Below, piece after piece: positions 44,720 through 53,464 of a stretch of 64,000 nt of DNA. Origin of the DNA: Microbacterium sp. (GTDB taxonomy: Bacteria; Actinomycetota; Actinomycetes; Actinomycetales; Microbacteriaceae). The stretch covers positions 1 through 64,000 of the forward strand of contig JAEKKN010000017.1 of assembly GCA_019510305.1 (NCBI GenBank), read 5' to 3'. The position numbers were made by a program, and so were the translations under genes. Each line of letters opens with the position of its first letter. The stretch's first letter is position 1. The notes below the pieces were generated by a model that worked only from the letters and a program-made list of their open reading frames with translations, made no database searches and was not told the origin of the DNA.

Positions 44720-45292
44720 TCACAGGTGCGCGGCGTCGTCGGGCCCCGTCCACGTCGACGAGTTCACGAGGGCGTCGAAGAATCGGAGCACGGCACGGCG
44801 ATCGTCCGGTGAGAGGCCGGCGACGGCGTCGAAGCGTCGGGCATGACTGCGGCCGACGGATGCTCTCGCCGACGCCTTCGTCGACTCGGTGACCTCGATC
44901 GACGTGCGCCGACGATCACCCGTGTCCGCGATGCGGCGGATGTGACCTCCGGCCTCGAGTCGGTCGACGAGCTTCGTGGCGGCGGCGGGGGAGATGCCCA
45001 GGTGCGCCGCGATCGACCCCGGGGTGGCGACGACGCCATGGCGCTGAGCGGCGATGAGGAACCGCAGCGCCCTCATGTCTGTGTCGCCGAGGCGCATGTA
45101 CCGCCGCGCCTCGTCGCTCATCGCCCTCTCTCGCTCTCGCCAGAGGCTCATCGCCTCCAGCACGGCGACGATGTCGTCGATCTCGCCCGCTGACAGGTGG
45201 TCTCTGCTGACCAGTTCGTGATCGGGGTCCATCACCCGGGGGTCGACGAGAGACATGGCCGGAGGGGCCGCGTCCTCGGCGGGCTTGCGCAT
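44720..45292 (-). CDS. crtR: MarR-family regulator, CrtR-like
   Basis: A 190-residue MarR regulator with the winged helix at about residues 85-150 (GSIAAHLGISPAAATKLVDRLEAGGHIRRIADTGDRRRTSIEVTES). It is divergent from the carotenoid operon, exactly the arrangement of CrtR in Corynebacterium glutamicum, a MarR-type repressor of the crt operon that responds to geranylgeranyl diphosphate. The transcript is probably leaderless: TAGGAT (45299-45304, minus strand) ends six bases before the ATG, with TTGGCT 16 bases further upstream. A palindrome in the shared region overlaps both promoters, which suggests autoregulation. The symbol rests on position and family. Confidence 0.82.
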   Translation of the reverse strand: MRKPAEDAAPPAMSLVDPRVMDPDHELVSRDHLSAGEIDDIVAVLEAMSLWRERERAMSDEARRYMRLGDTDMRALRFLIAAQRHGVVATPGSIAAHLGISPAAATKLVDRLEAGGHIRRIADTGDRRRTSIEVTESTKASARASVGRSHARRFDAVAGLSPDDRRAVLRFFDALVNSSTWTGPDDAAHL

Positions 45293-45322
45293 GACTCGAT
45301 CCTAATCCGGTTTGAAAGTAAG

Positions 45323-45343
45323 CCAAGAATACTATTAACTTGG
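45323..45343. promoter_or_regulatory. probable CrtR operator in the crtR-idi intergenic region
   Basis: CCAAG-N11-CTTGG inverted repeat in an AT-rich stretch. It overlaps the -35 box of crtR (TTGGCT, minus strand) and the -10 region of the idi promoter (TTGAAA at 45312-45317, TTAACT 17 bases later). Confidence 0.7.
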
Positions 45344-45371
45344 TGAAACACTTTTGAACGAGAGGTGCGGG

Positions 45372-45929
45372 ATGACCAGCCAAGAGCGAGTCGTGCTGTT
45401 GAGCGATGACGGCAGCGGCATCGGCGCCGCCCTGAAATCGGAGGTGCACCACTCCGATACCCCGCTCCACCTCGCGTTCTCGTGCCACCTCGTCCACGAA
45501 GACGGACGGCGCGTCCTCGTGACCAGGCGCGCTCTGGGCAAGAAGACGTGGCCGGGCACCTGGACCAACGCCTTCTGCGGTCACCCGCAGCCGTTCGAGC
45601 CCGTTCCGGATGCGGTGGACCGCCGTGCGGGCGACGAACTGGGCGTCACGCTGCGCGACGTCAGACTCGTGCTGCCCGACTTCCGTTACCGCGCGGTCGA
45701 CGTCTCGGGAATCGTCGAGAACGAGATCTGCCCGGTGTACGTCGCCACCGCCGTCGGCGACCCGGTCTGCAACCCCGACGAGGCGATGGATGCGCGATGG
45801 GTCGAACCCGAAGCCCTGGTCGAGTCGGCGCGGCTCGCGCCGTGGGCGTTCAGCCCGTGGCTCGTGGAACAGCTCGAGCAGATGTCCGGCATCCCCGGCG
45901 CCCTTCCCCTGATGGAGCGGCAGAGATGA
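45372..45929 (+). CDS. idi: isopentenyl-diphosphate delta-isomerase, type I
   Basis: A 185-residue Nudix-fold isomerase. It interconverts isopentenyl and dimethylallyl diphosphate, the starter for all isoprenoids. The catalytic Cys lies in TNAFCGHP (C69) and the catalytic Glu in ENEICPV (E118), with metal histidines in the VHHSD segment. ATG 45372 follows GAGAGG; a TTG at 45354 in the same frame is less likely. It is the first gene of the carotenoid operon, directly behind the CrtR-type operator, which ensures supply of precursor when pigment is made. Its stop overlaps the crtE start (ATGA). Confidence 0.93.
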   Translation: MTSQERVVLLSDDGSGIGAALKSEVHHSDTPLHLAFSCHLVHEDGRRVLVTRRALGKKTWPGTWTNAFCGHPQPFEPVPDAVDRRAGDELGVTLRDVRLVLPDFRYRAVDVSGIVENEICPVYVATAVGDPVCNPDEAMDARWVEPEALVESARLAPWAFSPWLVEQLEQMSGIPGALPLMERQR

Positions 45930-46975
45930 TCACCGACGAACGGCAGGCGCTCGCCGCGGTGGACGCCGCGCTCGACGGGTTCTTGGCAGAGCGCATCTCG
46001 CGAGCATCCACCGCCGGTCCCTCCTACCGACGCCTCTGGGAGCGCATCGGCCTGGCGTGCAGCGGGGGAAAGCGGATCCGGCCTCGGCTGCTCCTCCTCG
46101 CGCACAACGCCCTCGGGGGCGACGCGCACGACGACGCGGTGGCGGCGTCCCTCGCCTTCGAGCTGCTGCACACCGCATTCCTCCTGCACGACGACGTCCT
46201 CGACGGGGACCTCGTGCGGCGAGGACGCCCGAATCTTCAGGGCGCCTTCGTCGGCGATGCGCTCGATCGAGGCCTCGCCTCTGACGCCGCGACGGCCTGG
46301 GGCGACGCGTCAGGGGTTCTCGCCGGTGATCTGCTCATCAGCGCCGCGCACTCCGTGATCGCGAGGATCCCGTCGGAGGCCCGGACGGCCCTGCACGAAC
46401 TCATCGACCAATGCCTGTTCTCGACCGCGGCGGGTGAACTGGCCGATGTCGGCCTCGCCCTCGGTTCAGTGGACGTCACGATCCCAGAGATCACGGGCAT
46501 GATGCACGACAAGACGGCGGTCTACTCGTTCTCGGCGCCGCTGCGAGCCGGTGCGCTGCTTGCGGGCGCCGGTGCGCAGGCCGAGACCGAGCTCGCCGAG
46601 ATCGGCACGATGCTCGGCTTCGTCTATCAACTGCGCGATGACCTGCTTGGCGTCTTCGGCTCGGCTGCAGCACTCGGCAAGCCGATCGACGGAGACCTGC
46701 GCGAGGGCAAGCAGACCCTTCTGATCGCCTACGCCGAGGGCAGCGAGCCGTGGAAGGACGTGCGTCATCTCTTCGGCCGCCGGTCGCTCGATGCGGATGC
46801 CGCCGACCGGCTGCGACGCGCCCTCACCGAGAGCGGCGCGCGAGCGCGCATCGAACTGCACCTGTCGCGACAGTGCGAGAAGACCTGCGAGCGCATCGAG
46901 CAGTCGGGACTGCCGGAGCAGCTGAAAGCCGAGCTGATCCCGCTCGCACGGCGATGTGCGGAGCGCGAGTCGTGA
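45926..46975 (+). CDS. crtE: geranylgeranyl diphosphate synthase
   Basis: A 349-residue trans-prenyltransferase. It condenses isopentenyl diphosphate onto allylic diphosphates to give the C20 diphosphate. The first Asp-rich motif is HDDVLDGD (D89, D90, D93) and the second is YQLRDDLLGVFG; GGKRIRP near residue 50 binds diphosphate, and GDLREGKQT is typical of the actinobacterial CrtE/IdsA group. The second motif ends in Gly rather than Asp, as is usual in that group. It overlaps idi and crtB by 4 bases each. Its product feeds CrtB and is the likely ligand of the CrtR regulator. Confidence 0.93.
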   Translation: MITDERQALAAVDAALDGFLAERISRASTAGPSYRRLWERIGLACSGGKRIRPRLLLLAHNALGGDAHDDAVAASLAFELLHTAFLLHDDVLDGDLVRRGRPNLQGAFVGDALDRGLASDAATAWGDASGVLAGDLLISAAHSVIARIPSEARTALHELIDQCLFSTAAGELADVGLALGSVDVTIPEITGMMHDKTAVYSFSAPLRAGALLAGAGAQAETELAEIGTMLGFVYQLRDDLLGVFGSAAALGKPIDGDLREGKQTLLIAYAEGSEPWKDVRHLFGRRSLDADAADRLRRALTESGARARIELHLSRQCEKTCERIEQSGLPEQLKAELIPLARRCAERES

Positions 46976-47841
46976 CCGCCAGCGGGCTCGCGCTCTATAC
47001 GCGGACGGCGAGGACGTCGTCGGCCCGGGTCATCGGCGCCTACTCGACCTCGTTCGGCCTGGCCAGCCGGCTGCTGACCAGGCGGGTGCGCGCGGGCATC
47101 GCCGACGTGTACGCGCTCGTGCGCGTGGCCGACGAGATCGTCGACGGGCCGGCGGCAGAGGCGGGGATGGATGCCGGTGAGACGAGGACCGTGCTCGACG
47201 CCCTCGAAGCCGAGACCCTCGCCGCCATGCGCCGCGGCTTCAGCGCGAACCTCGTCGTCCACGCCTTCGCCGTCACGGCTCGCGAAGCCGGCATCGCACC
47301 CGCGCTGGTGACGGACTTCTTCGACTCGATGCGCACGGATATCGCCCCTCCCGCCGTCTTCGACGATGCGGCGTATCGCCGCTACATCCACGGTTCGGCC
47401 GAGGTGGTGGGTTCGATGTGTCTGCGGGTCTTCATGCAGGAGCGCCCCGGCGACGAGATCAGCGACGAGACGGAAGAGGGGGCGCGACGGCTGGGCGCCG
47501 CGTTCCAGAAGGTCAACTTCCTGCGGGACCTCGCCGACGATCGGGATCGTCTGGGGCGCAGCTATCTCCCCGGTGTGGGGCCGGAGAGGTTCGGCGAGGA
47601 GCAGAAGGATGCGGTGGTGGCGGACATCGCGGCCGATCTCGCAGTCGCGCGGCGTGCCATAAGCGCCTTGCCGCCCCGAGCACGGCGGGCGACCAGCGCT
47701 GCCGCCGGACTGTTCGAGAAGCTGAACGCGCGGCTCTCGGCCACGCCTGCCGCGGAGATCAGCCGGCATCGGATCACCGTGCCGGCGTCTGTCAAAGCCT
47801 GGGTTCTCCTGTGCGCCCTCGTCGGCCGGAGCGGCCGATGA
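46972..47841 (+). CDS. crtB: phytoene synthase
   Basis: A 289-residue squalene/phytoene synthase. It joins two geranylgeranyl diphosphates head to head to form 15-cis-phytoene. Both Asp-rich magnesium sites are present: ADEIVDG (DxxxD, about residue 48) and LADDRDRLGRSYLP (DxxxD). The segment EVVGSMCLRVF and the FQKVNFLRDL helix are also typical. The GTG start at 46972 overlaps the crtE stop (GTGA). The length is at the short end of the family. Confidence 0.93.
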   Translation: MTASGLALYTRTARTSSARVIGAYSTSFGLASRLLTRRVRAGIADVYALVRVADEIVDGPAAEAGMDAGETRTVLDALEAETLAAMRRGFSANLVVHAFAVTAREAGIAPALVTDFFDSMRTDIAPPAVFDDAAYRRYIHGSAEVVGSMCLRVFMQERPGDEISDETEEGARRLGAAFQKVNFLRDLADDRDRLGRSYLPGVGPERFGEEQKDAVVADIAADLAVARRAISALPPRARRATSAAAGLFEKLNARLSATPAAEISRHRITVPASVKAWVLLCALVGRSGR

Positions 47842-49385
47842 CGGGTGAGACGATCGTGGTCGTCGGCGGCGGGATCTCGGGCCTCGCCACGGCCGCGCTC
47901 CTCGCGCAGGACGGTCACGATGTCACGCTTCTCGAGGCGCGCGACGAGCTCGGCGGTCGAGCGGGCACCTGGCGGAAGGACGGCTTCACGTTCGACACAG
48001 GTCCGTCGTGGTACCTGATGCCCGAGGTGTTCGATCACTTCTTCCGGATGCTGGGGACGTCGGCGGCCGAGCAGCTCGACCTGGTGCGTCTGGACCCCGG
48101 CTACCGCGTGTACTTCGAAGGCGACGCCGAACCCTTCGACCTCCCGGCGCAGAACGCCAGAGAGGCGATCATCGGGCTGGACCCGGCATCCGCTGCTCCG
48201 CTGCGGACGTACTTCGACTCCGCCGCCGAGACCTACGACATCGCGACCAGGCGGTTCCTCTACACGAACTTCGAGACCCTCGGCGGTGTCGCCGATCGGG
48301 AGACGCTACGACGCCTGCCGACCCTGCTGCGCCTGCTGGGGCAACCGCTCGACCGCTTCATCGCCGCCCACTCCGGTTCGCGCCGCGTGCAACAGGTGCT
48401 GGGGTACCTCTCGGTGTTCCTCGGCACCTCACCGGCGGCGGCGCCGAGCATGTATCACCTGATGAGCCACCTCGACGTCGATCAGGGGGTCCTGTACCCG
48501 CGAGGCGGCTTCGGAGCGGTGATCGACGCGATCGCCCGGCTCGCCGAGCAGAAGGGCGTGAAGGTCCTCACGGGGCACCGCGTCACCCGCATCATCGTCG
48601 AGGGGAGGCGCGTGCGCGGCGTCGACTCCCTGTCGCCGGATGGCACGCGACGTGTCTTCACCGCAGACCGGGTCGTCTCGACGGCCGACCTGCACGTCAC
48701 CGAGCAGCAGCTGCTCGAGCCGCGGCATCGGCATCACAGCATCCGCTGGTGGAAGCGCCGCGACCCTGGGCCCGGCGCGGTCCTGGCGCTGCTCGGCGTC
48801 AGAGGCGAGCTCCCCGAGCTCGCACATCACACGCTGTTCTTCGCCGAGGACTGGGAAGAGGGGTTCGACGCGATCTACGGGGCCGACCCGCGGATCCCCG
48901 ATCCCGCCTCGCTGTACGTCTGCCGCCCTAGTGCGACAGACGCATCGGTCGCGCCCCAGGGGCACGAGAACCTCTTCGTGCTGATCCCTGTGCCCGCCGA
49001 CACGACGATCGGCGCCGGCGGAGAAGACGGCGAGGGTGCGGCGGAGGTGGAGCGGATCGCGGACGCCGCGATCGCCCAGATCTCCTCGTGGGCCGGCGTA
49101 CCCGACCTAACCGAGCGCATCACGGTGCGGCGCACGATCGGCCCTGCCGACTTCGAGCGCGAGTACGGCTCGTGGCGCGGCGGCGCGATCGGCCCGGCGC
49201 ACACCCTGCGGCAGAGCGCGTTCTTCCGCGGCAGCACCAAGGCTCGCGGGGTCGACGGGCTGCTGCTCGCCGGTGCGACGACGATCCCGGGGGTGGGGCT
49301 GCCGATGTGCCTGATCAGCGCGGAGCTCGTGCTCAAGCGCGTGCGGGGCGACCGTTCGTCGGGTCCCCTGGCGGTGCCGTCATGA
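47838..49385 (+). CDS. crtI: phytoene desaturase (lycopene-forming)
   Basis: A 515-residue FAD-dependent desaturase that takes phytoene to lycopene in four steps. The N-terminal dinucleotide fold is VVVGGGISGLATAALLAQDG with the acidic strand end EARDELGGRAGTW; the C-terminal CrtI signature is LLLAGATTIPGVGLPMCLISAEL. Membrane association is peripheral. It overlaps crtB and crtYe by 4 bases. The length and both signatures are complete. Confidence 0.94.
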   Translation: MTGETIVVVGGGISGLATAALLAQDGHDVTLLEARDELGGRAGTWRKDGFTFDTGPSWYLMPEVFDHFFRMLGTSAAEQLDLVRLDPGYRVYFEGDAEPFDLPAQNAREAIIGLDPASAAPLRTYFDSAAETYDIATRRFLYTNFETLGGVADRETLRRLPTLLRLLGQPLDRFIAAHSGSRRVQQVLGYLSVFLGTSPAAAPSMYHLMSHLDVDQGVLYPRGGFGAVIDAIARLAEQKGVKVLTGHRVTRIIVEGRRVRGVDSLSPDGTRRVFTADRVVSTADLHVTEQQLLEPRHRHHSIRWWKRRDPGPGAVLALLGVRGELPELAHHTLFFAEDWEEGFDAIYGADPRIPDPASLYVCRPSATDASVAPQGHENLFVLIPVPADTTIGAGGEDGEGAAEVERIADAAIAQISSWAGVPDLTERITVRRTIGPADFEREYGSWRGGAIGPAHTLRQSAFFRGSTKARGVDGLLLAGATTIPGVGLPMCLISAELVLKRVRGDRSSGPLAVPS

Positions 49386-49729
49386 GCGCGATATACCTGC
49401 TCTGCCTCCTCGCCGCATCGGCGTGCGTGGTCGCGGTCGACCTGCGGTTCCGGCTCTTCCTCGGTCGTTCGTGGCGGCAGGCGCTCCTGGTGCTCGCCGC
49501 GGGGCTGGCGTTCTTCCTCGTCTGGGATCTCGCCGGCATCGGACTCGGAATCTTCGCGCGCGGAGACGCGCCGTATCTCACCGGCGTCATGATCGCCCCC
49601 GAGCTTCCGATCGAAGAGCCCGTCTTCCTGCTGTTCCTGTGCGAGATCACCATGGCGCTGGTGCTCGGCGCGGACCGCCTGCTGCGCCGCGCCGCGTTTC
49701 GTCGGCCGGGACCGAGGAGGCGCGGATGA
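49382..49729 (+). CDS. crtYe: C50 carotenoid cyclase subunit CrtYe
   Basis: A 115-residue membrane protein with three helices. The motif PELPIEEPVFLLFLCE (about residues 73-88) is the conserved acidic region of the heterodimeric lycopene/C50 cyclases of actinobacteria. With CrtYf it closes the rings of the C50 product, giving decaprenoxanthin- or sarcinaxanthin-like pigment. Subunit naming follows gene order in known clusters (Ye then Yf). It overlaps crtI and crtYf. Confidence 0.88.
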   Translation: MSAIYLLCLLAASACVVAVDLRFRLFLGRSWRQALLVLAAGLAFFLVWDLAGIGLGIFARGDAPYLTGVMIAPELPIEEPVFLLFLCEITMALVLGADRLLRRAAFRRPGPRRRG

Positions 49730-50028
49730 CGTATCTTCTGCTCGCGGCCGTGTTCCTGGTGCTCGCGGTGGTCCTCGCCGCGGTGTTCGGCCGCGGCGTC
49801 CGTCGCGTGAGCGCCGGCCCCCTGGCGCTCGGCGTTCTCGTCCTGCTGATCCTCACCGCGGTGTTCGACACCGTCATGATCGCCGCCGGGCTCTTCACTT
49901 ACGCGGACGCCCGGATTCTCGGCCCGACGATCGGACTCGCCCCCATCGAGGACTTCGCCTATCCGCTGGCCGCCGTCATCCTGCTGCCTGCGCTCTGGAT
50001 GAGACTGCGGAGCCGCGATGATCGCTGA
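49726..50028 (+). CDS. crtYf: C50 carotenoid cyclase subunit CrtYf
   Basis: A 100-residue protein with three membrane helices and the cyclase motif APIEDFAYPLAAV near residue 73. It is the partner of CrtYe; both are needed for ring closure in the known systems. Whether the rings are epsilon, beta or gamma cannot be told from the sequence. The last 11 bases overlap the crtEb gene. Confidence 0.88.
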   Translation: MTYLLLAAVFLVLAVVLAAVFGRGVRRVSAGPLALGVLVLLILTAVFDTVMIAAGLFTYADARILGPTIGLAPIEDFAYPLAAVILLPALWMRLRSRDDR

Positions 50029-50878
50029 GCTGCTCACCGCCTCCCGACCGCTGAGCTGGATCAACACGGCCTTCCCGTTCGCGGCTGCGTACCTGCTCGT
50101 CGCGGGCGAGATCGATGCGGCGCTCGTGATCGGGACGATCTTCTTCCTGATCCCGTACAACTTCGCGATGTACGGCGTGAACGACGTGTTCGACTACGCC
50201 TCCGATCTCGCGAACCCCCGCAAGGGCGGCGTCGAGGGCGCACTGCTCGACCCTCGTCGTCATCGCATCGTGCTGATCACGGCCTTCTGCATCTGTCTTC
50301 CGTTCGTGATCGCGCTCGTGGTGCTGGGACCCGCGATCTCCTGGCCCGTGCTGGCGGTGAGTCTCTTCGCCGTGGTGGCCTACTCGGCGCCGCCGTTCCG
50401 GTTCAAGGAGGTGCCGGTCCTCGACTCGGTGACATCGAGCGTGCACTTCGTCAGCCCCGCTCTGTACGGCATCCTGCTCGCCGGCGGAGTTCCCGACCTT
50501 CGATCGGGAACGATCCTGATCGCCTTCTTCCTCTGGGGGATGGCGAGCCACGCTTTCGGCGCCGTGCAGGACGTGATCCCCGATCGCGAAGGAGGAATCG
50601 CGTCCATCGCGACCGTACTCGGCGCCGCTCGCACGGTGCGCCTGGCGATGTCGCTGTGGAGCCTCGCCGCACTGCTCATGCTCACCGCCGGTGACCCTGC
50701 CGCGTGGGCTGCCGCGCTCGCGATCCCGTATCTGTGCGCGGCTGCACCGTTCGCCCGCGTGAGCGACGCGGAGTCCGGTGCCGCGAACCGCGGCTGGCGG
50801 CACTTCCTCTGGATCAACTACCTGTGCGGCTTCCTCGTCACCATGCTGTTCATCTGGTCCGTCATCCGCGCCGACTGA
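50018..50878 (+). CDS. crtEb: lycopene elongase (UbiA-type prenyltransferase)
   Basis: A 286-residue integral membrane prenyltransferase. It adds two C5 units to lycopene, making the C50 skeleton (flavuxanthin in C. glutamicum). The two Asp-rich motifs of the UbiA fold are visible: NDVFDYASD (about residues 53-61) and DVIPDREGG (about 187-195), with about seven hydrophobic helices. It ends the pigment operon proper; a ferrochelatase gene follows 21 bases later with its own GGAGG site, so the transcript may run on. Confidence 0.92.
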   Translation: MIAELLTASRPLSWINTAFPFAAAYLLVAGEIDAALVIGTIFFLIPYNFAMYGVNDVFDYASDLANPRKGGVEGALLDPRRHRIVLITAFCICLPFVIALVVLGPAISWPVLAVSLFAVVAYSAPPFRFKEVPVLDSVTSSVHFVSPALYGILLAGGVPDLRSGTILIAFFLWGMASHAFGAVQDVIPDREGGIASIATVLGAARTVRLAMSLWSLAALLMLTAGDPAAWAAALAIPYLCAAAPFARVSDAESGAANRGWRHFLWINYLCGFLVTMLFIWSVIRAD

Positions 50879-50899
50879 ATCCGAAATCTGGAGGTCATC

Positions 50900-52032
50900 A
50901 TGACATCTGCATCGTCCGTTCCCCACGCCTCGCCGGCCTGCGCAGCCGGAGAGTCGTTCGCCGTCGCGCCGCAGCGCTACGACGCGATCCTGTTGGCGGG
51001 GTTCGGTGGTCCGGAGGGGCAGGATGACGTCATCCCGTTCCTGCGCAACGTGACACGAGGACGCGGCATCCCCGACGAGCGGTTGGAGGAGGTCGCGCAC
51101 CACTACCGTCACTTCGGCGGCATCAGCCCGATCAACGAGCAGAACCGGCAGCTGAAAGCCGCACTCGAGGCCGAGATCGCCGCACGCGGACTCGACCTGC
51201 CCGTCTACTGGGGAAACCGCACGGCTGCACGCGGCTGCTCGCCTTCGCGACGAGCGCCTACAGCTCGTTCTCGAGCTGCAGGCAGTACCGCGAGGACTTC
51301 GCGCGGGCGCTCGACGAGACGCAGCTCGGGGGCACGGTCACGATCGACAAGATCCGCCAGTTCTTCGATCACCCCGGCTTCGTGGACTCCTTCGTCGGCA
51401 GCATCGCGGCGGCGCTCGGCGGGTTCCTGGAGGAGGGGGCGGATGCCGGCGCGATCCGCGTGCTGTTCACCACCCACTCGATCCCCACCGCAGACGCGCA
51501 GCGCTCTGGGCCGCGCGATCGGGACTACGGACCCGGCGGGGCCTACGAGGCGCAGCATCTCGCCGTCGCGGCCGCCGTCATGGAGCGGGTGGTCCGTCGA
51601 GATGCGCGGCTCGACGGCATCGGCTGGGAGCTGGTGTACCAGTCGCGCTCGGGCCCGGCGTCACAGCCGTGGCTCGAGCCCGACATCTGCGACCGCATCG
51701 GAGAGCTGCCTGCCGAAGGCGTCACGGCCATCGCGATCTCGCCGATCGGGTTCGTGAGCGACCACATGGAAGTGCTGTGGGATCTGGACACCGAGGCGCT
51801 CGAGGCGGCTGCGTCCGCAGGCATCCAGGCTGTCCGCGCCGCGACTCCCGGAGCCGACCGCGTGTTCGTGGCCGGCATCGTCGACCTCATCGAAGAGCGC
51901 ATCGCCGCGGTGGATCCTGCAGAGCGCCCGGCGGTGACGCCGCTCGGACCATGGTTCGACGTGTGCCGACCCGGATGCTGCGAGAACGTCAGGGCCGGGT
52001 TCAAGCCCGCGGCTGCAGGGGTCGCGCCATGA
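50900..52032 (+). pseudogene. hemH: coproporphyrin/protoporphyrin ferrochelatase, broken by a small deletion
   Basis: Frame 2 from ATG 50900 encodes [22 protein letters not shown], then [15 protein letters not shown] and LPVYWGNR, and then turns to nonsense near 51220. The homology resumes in frame 1 at about 51223 ([26 protein letters not shown]) and continues with the catalytic histidine in FTTHSIP and the cysteine-rich end VCRPGCCEN, which fits the iron-sulfur ferrochelatases of actinobacteria, to TGA 52032. About 16-17 residues expected after WGNR are missing and the loss is not a multiple of three. A working copy must exist elsewhere, or the break is an assembly error, because heme synthesis needs this step. 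It lies between the carotenoid operon and the photolyase. Confidence 0.83.
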
Positions 52033-52048
52033 CGCGGAGCGGTCGTCC

Positions 52049-53386
52049 ATGACCCGGGCGAGTCTGGTGTGGTTCCGCGACGACCTGCGCGTGACCGACA
52101 ATCCTGCTCTCTCGGCCGCGGCGGCGAGAGGTGGAGCGGTCGTCGCCCTGTACGTCCTCGATGAGGAGTCGGAGGGCATCCGTCCGCTCGGCGGCGCCGC
52201 ACGATGGTGGCTGCACCACTCGCTCGCATCTCTCGCCGGGGGGCTGCGCGATCTCGGCATCCCGCTGGTGCTGCGTAGAGGGCAAGCGACGCGCATCGTG
52301 CCCGAAGTCGCCGCGCAGGCCGAGGCGGACGCGATCTTCTGGAACCGCCGTTACGGCGCGCCGGAACGGCTGGTCGACGCGGAGATCAAGAGACGGCTGC
52401 GGTCGGAGGGGAACGAGGTCGCCTCCTTCGCCGCGTCGCTGCTGCATGAGCCCTGGACGGTGACGACCGGAAGCGGAGGGCACTATTCGGTCTTCACCCC
52501 GTTCTGGCGCGCGTGCCAGAACCGTCCGGCTCCGCGTGCGCCGCTGCCGGCTCCTCCCTCGGCCGCGGCGGGAAGCGCGCGCGTCCCGTCCGACGACCTC
52601 GACGACTGGCAGCTGCGCCCGTACGCGCCCGATTGGGCCGGAGGCCTCGCGGCAGCGTGGGAGCCGGGGGAGCCGGCCGCCCTCCGACAGCTGCGGAGGT
52701 TCGTCGGCGAGGGGCTCGCCGACTACGACCGGGCTCGTGACGAACCCGGTCTCGAGGCGACGTCGATGCTGTCGCCGCGGCTGCGCTGGGGAGAGCTCAG
52801 CCCGTTCACCGTGTGGCACGAGGCGGTCGCGGCCGAGGGCAGAAGCAGGTTCCTCACGGAGCTCGGCTGGCGGGAGTTCGCCTGGCACACCCTCGACCGC
52901 TTCCCCGACCTCGCCACGCGCAACCTTCGGCCGGAGTTCGACCGGTTCCCCTGGCCTCCTCTCGACGAGGGCGCGCTGCGTGCCTGGCGACGCGGACGCA
53001 CCGGGGTGCCATTGGTCGATGCCGGAATGCGCGAACTGTGGGAGACCGGCCACATGCACAACCGGGTCCGCATGGTCGTCGCCTCCTTTCTCGTGAAGAA
53101 CCTGCTCATCGACTGGCGGATCGGCGAGCAGTGGTTCTGGGACACCCTGGTCGACGCGGATGCTGCGAGCAACCCCTTCAACTGGCAGTGGGTCGCGGGG
53201 TCGGGCGCGGATGCCGCACCCTACTTCCGCGTGTTCAACCCCGTGCTCCAGGCCGAGAAGTTCGATCCGCAGCGTCGGTACATCGACCGCTGGGCCGCAG
53301 ACAGCCGAGACGAGCCGATCGTCGACCTGCGGGAGACCCGTCGAGCGGCGCTCCGCGCCTACGACGAAGTGAAGAGCGCGCGATGA
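52049..53386 (+). CDS. phrB: deoxyribodipyrimidine photolyase (class I CPD type)
   Basis: A 445-residue photolyase of usual length. Residues 5-130 are the Rossmann antenna domain (LVWFRDDLRVTDNPAL; FWNRRYGAPERLVD). The C-terminal FAD domain carries TSMLSPRLRWGELSP, LGWREFAWH, GMRELWETGHMHNRVRMVVASFLVKNLLIDWRIGEQWFWDTLVDADAASNPFNWQWVAG in order, with the tryptophans used for electron transfer. It repairs UV-made cyclobutane dimers using blue light. It starts 16 bases after the ferrochelatase stop, with GGAGCG before the ATG, and probably shares the light-protection transcript. Confidence 0.93.
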   Translation: MTRASLVWFRDDLRVTDNPALSAAAARGGAVVALYVLDEESEGIRPLGGAARWWLHHSLASLAGGLRDLGIPLVLRRGQATRIVPEVAAQAEADAIFWNRRYGAPERLVDAEIKRRLRSEGNEVASFAASLLHEPWTVTTGSGGHYSVFTPFWRACQNRPAPRAPLPAPPSAAAGSARVPSDDLDDWQLRPYAPDWAGGLAAAWEPGEPAALRQLRRFVGEGLADYDRARDEPGLEATSMLSPRLRWGELSPFTVWHEAVAAEGRSRFLTELGWREFAWHTLDRFPDLATRNLRPEFDRFPWPPLDEGALRAWRRGRTGVPLVDAGMRELWETGHMHNRVRMVVASFLVKNLLIDWRIGEQWFWDTLVDADAASNPFNWQWVAGSGADAAPYFRVFNPVLQAEKFDPQRRYIDRWAADSRDEPIVDLRETRRAALRAYDEVKSAR

Positions 53387-53426
53387 CTGCGGAGCGCCAC
53401 TCCTCGATCTAGACCGCACCGAATTT

Positions 53427-53454
53427 ATGTTCCCGGGAATATTCTTACGAGTAA
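53427..53454. promoter_or_regulatory. MarR operator region with leaderless promoter
   Basis: ATGTTCCCGGGAATAT (53427-53442) is symmetrical at 14 of 16 bases, and TTACGAGTAA (53445-53454) is a second inverted repeat. A -10 box TAATGT (53452-53457) ends seven bases before the MarR ATG, so the transcript is probably leaderless and the repeats sit on the promoter. Confidence 0.65.
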
Positions 53455-53464
53455 TGTAGTTCTC

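Noticed and set aside
53405..53420. CGATCTAGACCGCACC after the photolyase stop, similar to half a DasR box
   Set aside because: Only one half-site fits (GGTCTAGA on the other strand), the flanks do not match, and no amino-sugar gene is near.
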